A stretch of 18,295 nt of DNA from contig DAOTTO010000635.1 in NCBI GenBank assembly GCA_034437895.1, positions 1 through 18,295 on the forward strand, written 5' to 3'. The notes under the pieces were generated by a model. It did not search any database. It was not told where the DNA came from and saw only the letters and a program-made list of their open reading frames with translations. The DNA comes from JANRLJ01 sp034437895. Lineage in GTDB: Bacteria; Chloroflexota; Anaerolineae; Aggregatilineales; Phototrophicaceae. Below, piece after piece: positions 14,575 to 18,295 of the stretch (its first letter is position 1; every line of letters starts with the position of its first letter). A program made the translations under genes and the position numbers.

Positions 14575-15441
14575 ATGGAAAACAATGCAATTTCTTCCAT
14601 TGATACAGCGAATGTGTTGGTTGTGGACGATGAAGGCGCAAACCGATATTCCGTAAGTAAAACATTACAGCGCGTGGGGTATATGGTGGGCGAGGCTTCA
14701 AGTGGTGAAGAAGCGTTGGAGATGATGGGTAAACAGCACTACGATGTTGTGTTGACGGACATTCGTATGCCAGGGCTAGACGGCGTTGAATTGCTTCGGC
14801 GCATTAAGGATGAATCGCCCGATTCTATTGTCATCTTAATGACGGGGTATGCAAGTCTTGGTACTGCTGTCGAAGCGCTGCGATTGGGCGCTCATGATTA
14901 CTTAATTAAGCCGAGTTCGAGCCAAGATATTCGCCAAAGTGTGTCGCGTGGTATCGAGCGCTCACGTAACTTAAAACGTCGGCGCAATTTATTGGATGCT
15001 ATTCGTAATGATGTTTTTGAACTTACACGCGCCGATATTGAGCCTATGAAGGCGGCGCTTGATCTTTCTGAAGATGAAGAACCGCGTGGGCGTGAAAATA
15101 TTGTAGAACCCGTCACCAATAGTATGCAGCTTGGCCCCTTAACCGTTTATCCGGGGGCGTATCAAATTGCGATTGGCGATAAGGATATTGACTTGACTCC
15201 GACGGAATTTGATTTGCTGCTCTATTTGGCGGCGCATCGCGGACGTGTTGTCCCATGCCATGAACTTGTGCGGGAAGTACGCGGCTATGCCGTTGATGAA
15301 GCAGAAGCGCGTGAGGTCATCCGTCCGCATGTAAGCAATTTACGCCGCAAGCTGAAATCTGCGGAGCAAGATGCAGATTTAATTGTGAATGTGCGTGGCA
15401 TCGGGTATCGCCTTAGCGAGCGAGCCAATAGCAACAGCTAA
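14575..15441 (+). CDS. Orphan response regulator, receiver plus OmpR-type winged helix
   Basis: DNA-binding response regulator. Residues 12-130 form a receiver domain with acidic pair Asp18-Asp19, phospho-acceptor Asp62 in TDIRMPGLDG, switch Thr90 and Lys112 (LIKPSSS). After a charged linker of about 50 residues, residues 184-281 form an OmpR/PhoB winged helix: LTPTEFDLLLYLAAHRGRVV, then RPHVSNLRRKL and NVRGIGYRL. The TGYASLGTAVEALRLGAHDYL part of the receiver looks more like NtrC-type regulators than usual OmpR ones. I start at ATG 14575 (288 residues), which has AGGCGG six bases upstream; a TTG at 14509 would add 22 residues without a ribosome site. No histidine kinase gene is adjacent, so the partner is elsewhere and the signal is unknown. 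A terminator follows the stop. Confidence 0.93.
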   Translation: MENNAISSIDTANVLVVDDEGANRYSVSKTLQRVGYMVGEASSGEEALEMMGKQHYDVVLTDIRMPGLDGVELLRRIKDESPDSIVILMTGYASLGTAVEALRLGAHDYLIKPSSSQDIRQSVSRGIERSRNLKRRRNLLDAIRNDVFELTRADIEPMKAALDLSEDEEPRGRENIVEPVTNSMQLGPLTVYPGAYQIAIGDKDIDLTPTEFDLLLYLAAHRGRVVPCHELVREVRGYAVDEAEAREVIRPHVSNLRRKLKSAEQDADLIVNVRGIGYRLSERANSNS

Positions 15442-15466
15442 CTCCGGCCTCAAAGATGATTCGCAG

Positions 15467-15493
15467 AATGGCGCAATAAACCGCGCCATTTTT
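15467..15493 (+). terminator. Intrinsic terminator after the response regulator
   Basis: The arms AATGGCGC (15467-15474) and GCGCCATT (15483-15490) pair perfectly around an 8-base loop and run into a stretch of five T (15489-15493). This ends the tilS/regulator transcript 25 bases after the regulator stop. Its T-run overlaps the stop codon of the convergent phosphatase gene. In the other direction there is no T-run after the stem, so it is mainly one-way. Confidence 0.85.
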
Positions 15494-16550
15494 AGTTACT
15501 GGGTTCGAGTAAATTGATCCTCAATTGGGAAAATTCTTCCTTACTTAATCCTGCTTTGGTCACTAAGTAACTTTCCACGGTGCCATAGTTGCGGCGAATA
15601 TGTTCGAGCGCGGTGTGTAGGGTTTTATCATCAGCGATAAGCAGCGGATACAAATCTTCAGCCTTTATTCTTAACAGACGCAGCGGCTTGAGCGCCTTTT
15701 GGGCAAACGCTTTAAAGTCCTCATAGTAAATGTTGCTCAAAGTATAATCTGCGATGACGACATCTTCCGGCACACCCAATAGGACGAGCAAGAGTGCAAT
15801 CGCTATCCCTGTGCGATCTTTACCAGCAGTGCAGTGAATCAGCGCAGGTAAATTTTCTCGATTGCTTAAGTAGCGCAGGGTATCCCCAAAACGGGGGGCA
15901 TTGTTATCAATCAACAAGCGGGTATAAATCTCTAATTTGATTTTTTCCAGCCGTTTTTTATCAAATAGGATTGCCCGCAGTCTCTCACGCGGATTATCTT
16001 CTGTTTCAAGCGGAAGTTGAATGTATTGGGGCAATGGATTTTGGGGTAGTCGATCTGGCATTTCAGCAACTTCCTCATGACTGCGGAGGTCACACACGAT
16101 TTTAAGACCAAGTGCTTCTAAGGGGGTAAGGTCGGTTTGCATGACACCGGTCAACGCGCCAGAACGAAATACTTTTCCCCAGCGAACCCGCTGCCCATCT
16201 TGCGTGAGATAACCGCCAATATCGCGTAGATTAGCTGTCCCTTGAACATAGACGAAACGTTCCGCTGTGATAATGCGTTTACCATCGTCAAAAGCGAGTT
16301 CAAAATAGTAGCGTATGGAAGGATCAAGACCATTGATAATGATGTGGTCTGTATGATGCGCTTGAGCGATAGCTGCTTCGCGCTGGATATTTTCGGGTTG
16401 GGTTCCAGCATAGACATGAACATTTCCCATCTGCTTCCAGCGAATTTCAATCCGTGAATCTGGATGCCGTATGACGGTGGCATCAATTTCCGGTTGGATA
16501 ATCCATGATGCTGGGTCTGGATAAAGGATGCGTTGTCTGAAAAAGCGCAA
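15492..16550 (-). CDS. Tyrosine/dual-specificity-type protein phosphatase with N-terminal beta domain
   Basis: Cysteine-based phosphatase related to the bacterial tyrosine phosphatase family (Y_phosphatase3 type). The signature HCTAGKDRTG gives nucleophile Cys240 and Arg246. The substrate-fold segments GTANLRDIGGY (104-114), WGKVFRSGALTG (124-135) and IVCDLRSHEEV (151-161) are typical. Residues about 18-100 (ATVIRHPDSRIEIRWK to GLDPSIRYYFELAFDDGK) look like a fibronectin type III or similar beta-sandwich domain, an uncommon attachment. No signal peptide is evident, so it is probably cytosolic. The substrate, phosphoprotein or phosphoinositide, cannot be read from sequence. The start is a TTG at 16550 with a weak GGGA upstream and is uncertain. 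It is convergent with the response regulator and divergent from the esterase. Confidence 0.87.
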   Translation of the reverse strand: MRFFRQRILYPDPASWIIQPEIDATVIRHPDSRIEIRWKQMGNVHVYAGTQPENIQREAAIAQAHHTDHIIINGLDPSIRYYFELAFDDGKRIITAERFVYVQGTANLRDIGGYLTQDGQRVRWGKVFRSGALTGVMQTDLTPLEALGLKIVCDLRSHEEVAEMPDRLPQNPLPQYIQLPLETEDNPRERLRAILFDKKRLEKIKLEIYTRLLIDNNAPRFGDTLRYLSNRENLPALIHCTAGKDRTGIAIALLLVLLGVPEDVVIADYTLSNIYYEDFKAFAQKALKPLRLLRIKAEDLYPLLIADDKTLHTALEHIRRNYGTVESYLVTKAGLSKEEFSQLRINLLEPSN

Positions 16551-16715
16551 AGTGATTTTCCCATATAACCTGATTTTGAACTTTAAGAGTAAAGGATTTG
16601 TGGGAAAGGTGCAAAGAGAATAGTTGTTTAGACTAAGCGTCCCGATGATTGGCTCTTCCTGTCAAATTGACCTTTCGCTATAGTAAAACCTGATAAACTT
16701 TTTCGGGATGAGCAA
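16551..16715. other. Intergenic region between divergent phosphatase and esterase genes
   Basis: This 165-base A/T-rich gap must hold promoters for both genes, but no good pair is visible. A palindrome, GTCAA-A-TTGAC (16661-16671), carries -35-like hexamers on both strands: TTGACC on plus (16667-16672) and TTGACA on minus (16665-16660). On plus, GATAAA lies 19 bases on, a poor -10; TATAGT (16679-16684) has no -35. On minus, nothing resembling a -10 lies 16-18 bases away. The palindrome could also be a regulator binding site. Confidence 0.3.
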
Positions 16716-18295
16716 TTGAGACGAAATAACGTGCTGATAAGACTATTTTCTATTTTGCCTTTGCGTTTTTGTGTTTTTATTTTTACTCTCACAATTTTCT
16801 TCAGCTTTCAACCAAGTAACGCACAATCTTCTTGCGGCGAGACGACTGGCCGAACTGAACGTGTAGAATACCGTGTCTCAGAAATCCAGACGACGATGTA
16901 TACCACCGTCTATTTACCTGCCTGCTATGACCAGACGATTGATGATTATCCGGTGATCTATCTCATGCATGGATCGAATGACGATGATGGAAGCTGGATG
17001 CGATTGGGGTTAGGAGAGGTTTTGGATGCCGGAATTGCTTCTGGTGAAATGCCGCCTGTGATTGTTGTGATGCCGGGCGGCAATTGGATCGCCAATGAAA
17101 ACGAATTTGGTGGAACAAATACCACTTGGGATGATATTTTTCTGAGACAGGTGATGCCGACGGTAGAATCGCAGTATCGCATTCGAGCAAACCGCGCCTA
17201 TCGTGCCATTGGGGGTATTTCTCGCGGGGGATTTTGGGCGTTCCAGATTGCACTGCGTAATCCGGTTTTATTCAGTGCGGTTGGCGGACACAGCGCCTTT
17301 TTTGATTTGAATCACGCCCCGGATGAGTATAATCCACTGGATTTGGCTTTAAATGCGCCGGGTATTGATCGGTTGCGGATTTGGCTGGATCGTGGGCGGG
17401 ATGATTTTGCCGCGCCAGGGCTGGATATCATGGATGAACGCTTGACTGAGCGAGGCGTAGATCATACCTACATGGTTTATCCTGAAGGCCAGCATTATTT
17501 TACCTATTGGGCGCAGCATCTCCGTGAGTATGTTGATTTTTATACAGCGGCATGGCTTACCGAGACAGAAGCAGTTATAGAAGCGACTCCCGAAGTAACA
17601 CCGCCAGTCACCCTTACGCCGGAAGCCACCGTCGAAAATACACCCGAAGCCACAACACAGCCTGAATCGCAATCTGACGGGCAAGGAATGTACTTGCTTC
17701 TCCCCGTTGTGGCGTTTCCGAGTTTGCAGGCGAACATCGAAAGCCAACGACTAACGAATATCCGCGCTGGGTTAGCAGATAGTGCGCTTGTTTTGACTGA
17801 AGCAACAGCCGCTTTGTTGAGTGAATTGGGCGTGACGATTGCGCCGGAAACACAAATTATCCCGTCGGATTCACTCTATAACACACTCTGGCGCGATGCC
17901 TCAAAATTTACACTGATGCCGTTTGATGCGCTGACACCGCGCTATCGGGTGCTGACTGTGGATGAACTGCATCCGATTGATTCTAATTTATCGACATATC
18001 CTTTCGCGTTTGCAAGTGAAACGCCTAACTTTTATCCAGATCGTCTGACTCGTATCCTGTTATCTGGTGTAACAGCCCTAACACGAGAGATGATCCCGGT
18101 ATTAGATGCGAATGGAGTGGAATGGGCCGCAAGTGGTATTTTGCCTTATGTCCAGCGTGCGGATTTCTTTCACACGAGTAATGAAATTTCGTTTGATCCT
18201 ATTTGTCCCCAACTGAGAGATGATGTGCTTGGCGGCCCAACCAGCTTTTGTAGCAAGCAAGCACATTTTGAGCTATTTAATCTGTTGGGTCTCGA
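16716..18295 (+). CDS. Secreted esterase fused to CapA-like domain (partial, runs off right edge)
   Basis: Open frame of 526 codons without a stop to the window end. A signal-like segment (about 7-36, hydrophobic, ending SNAQSS) indicates export. Residues 40-280 form an esterase D-type alpha/beta hydrolase: VIYLMHGSNDDDGSW (80-94), nucleophile Ser169 in GGISRGG, acid near Asp229/230 and His260 in EGQHYFTYW. A linker rich in T, P and E (283-320) follows. Residues 325-526 resemble the N-terminal and central part of CapA-like (PGA_cap) proteins: LTRILLSGVTALTRE, HTSNEISFDPICP and FCSKQAHFELFNLLG. The start is TTG 16716 with GGGATGAG upstream; GTG 16731 is the alternative. The hydrolase half is firm, the CapA-like call is moderate. 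Continuous translation argues against two genes. The substrate is unknown. Confidence 0.82.
   Translation, partial: MRRNNVLIRLFSILPLRFCVFIFTLTIFFSFQPSNAQSSCGETTGRTERVEYRVSEIQTTMYTTVYLPACYDQTIDDYPVIYLMHGSNDDDGSWMRLGLGEVLDAGIASGEMPPVIVVMPGGNWIANENEFGGTNTTWDDIFLRQVMPTVESQYRIRANRAYRAIGGISRGGFWAFQIALRNPVLFSAVGGHSAFFDLNHAPDEYNPLDLALNAPGIDRLRIWLDRGRDDFAAPGLDIMDERLTERGVDHTYMVYPEGQHYFTYWAQHLREYVDFYTAAWLTETEAVIEATPEVTPPVTLTPEATVENTPEATTQPESQSDGQGMYLLLPVVAFPSLQANIESQRLTNIRAGLADSALVLTEATAALLSELGVTIAPETQIIPSDSLYNTLWRDASKFTLMPFDALTPRYRVLTVDELHPIDSNLSTYPFAFASETPNFYPDRLTRILLSGVTALTREMIPVLDANGVEWAASGILPYVQRADFFHTSNEISFDPICPQLRDDVLGGPTSFCSKQAHFELFNLLGL

Noticed and set aside
16151..16564. Minus-strand ATG frame overlapping the phosphatase start, 137 codons
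   Set aside because: It is out of frame with the conserved phosphatase and its translation matches no family; it is a shadow frame.

Overview
The window looks like a chromosomal segment of a Chloroflexota-type bacterium (Anaerolineae-like). This is inferred from gene content and style: a rod-shape and Min cluster of bacterial core genes, a T/P-rich linker in a large secreted enzyme, a CapA-like domain with the FCS and SNE motifs I associate with that phylum, and medium base composition. It has not been tested against a database. Most of the window is ordinary core genome. The two edges look accessory: a serine recombinase on the left and a secreted esterase/CapA-like fusion on the right.

Left edge (1-1829): a large serine recombinase gene on the plus strand runs head-on into a tRNA-Gln(CUG) gene on the minus strand. 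The reading frame does not stop where the family homology ends (about 1600). It crosses a perfect 36-bp palindrome, reads through the tRNA gene in antisense, and stops inside the 3' end of gltX. This looks like one end of an integrated element abutting the tRNA 3' end.

Centre (1830-12930, minus strand): one long co-oriented cluster, in transcription order mreB, mreC, mreD, mrdA (PBP2), an unknown polytopic membrane protein, minC, minD, minE, rodA, gltX and tRNA-Gln. Junctions are mostly tight: 2 bp at mreC/mreD, an ATGA overlap at mrdA/membrane protein, 14-20 bp within min. The first part encodes the elongasome: the MreB scaffold, the MreC/MreD membrane link, the PBP2 transpeptidase and the RodA glycosyltransferase. 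The second part encodes the MinCDE system that places the division site. An extended -10 element lies upstream of mreB, and candidate internal promoters precede mreC and rodA.

Right (13072-15493, plus strand): tilS (tRNA-Ile lysidine synthetase) is followed by an orphan two-component response regulator and a clear intrinsic terminator. Then a minus-strand tyrosine phosphatase of the PTP/DSP-like superfamily (15492-16550) is divergent from a secreted alpha/beta-hydrolase esterase. That esterase is fused through a T/P-rich linker to a CapA-like domain and runs off the right edge.

No CRISPR array, rRNA or insertion sequence was seen. No gene-free stretch exceeds 300 bases. I did not find a clearly new biological system. 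The best leads are the unknown membrane protein embedded in the elongasome/Min cluster, the recombinase-tRNA junction, and the esterase-CapA fusion.
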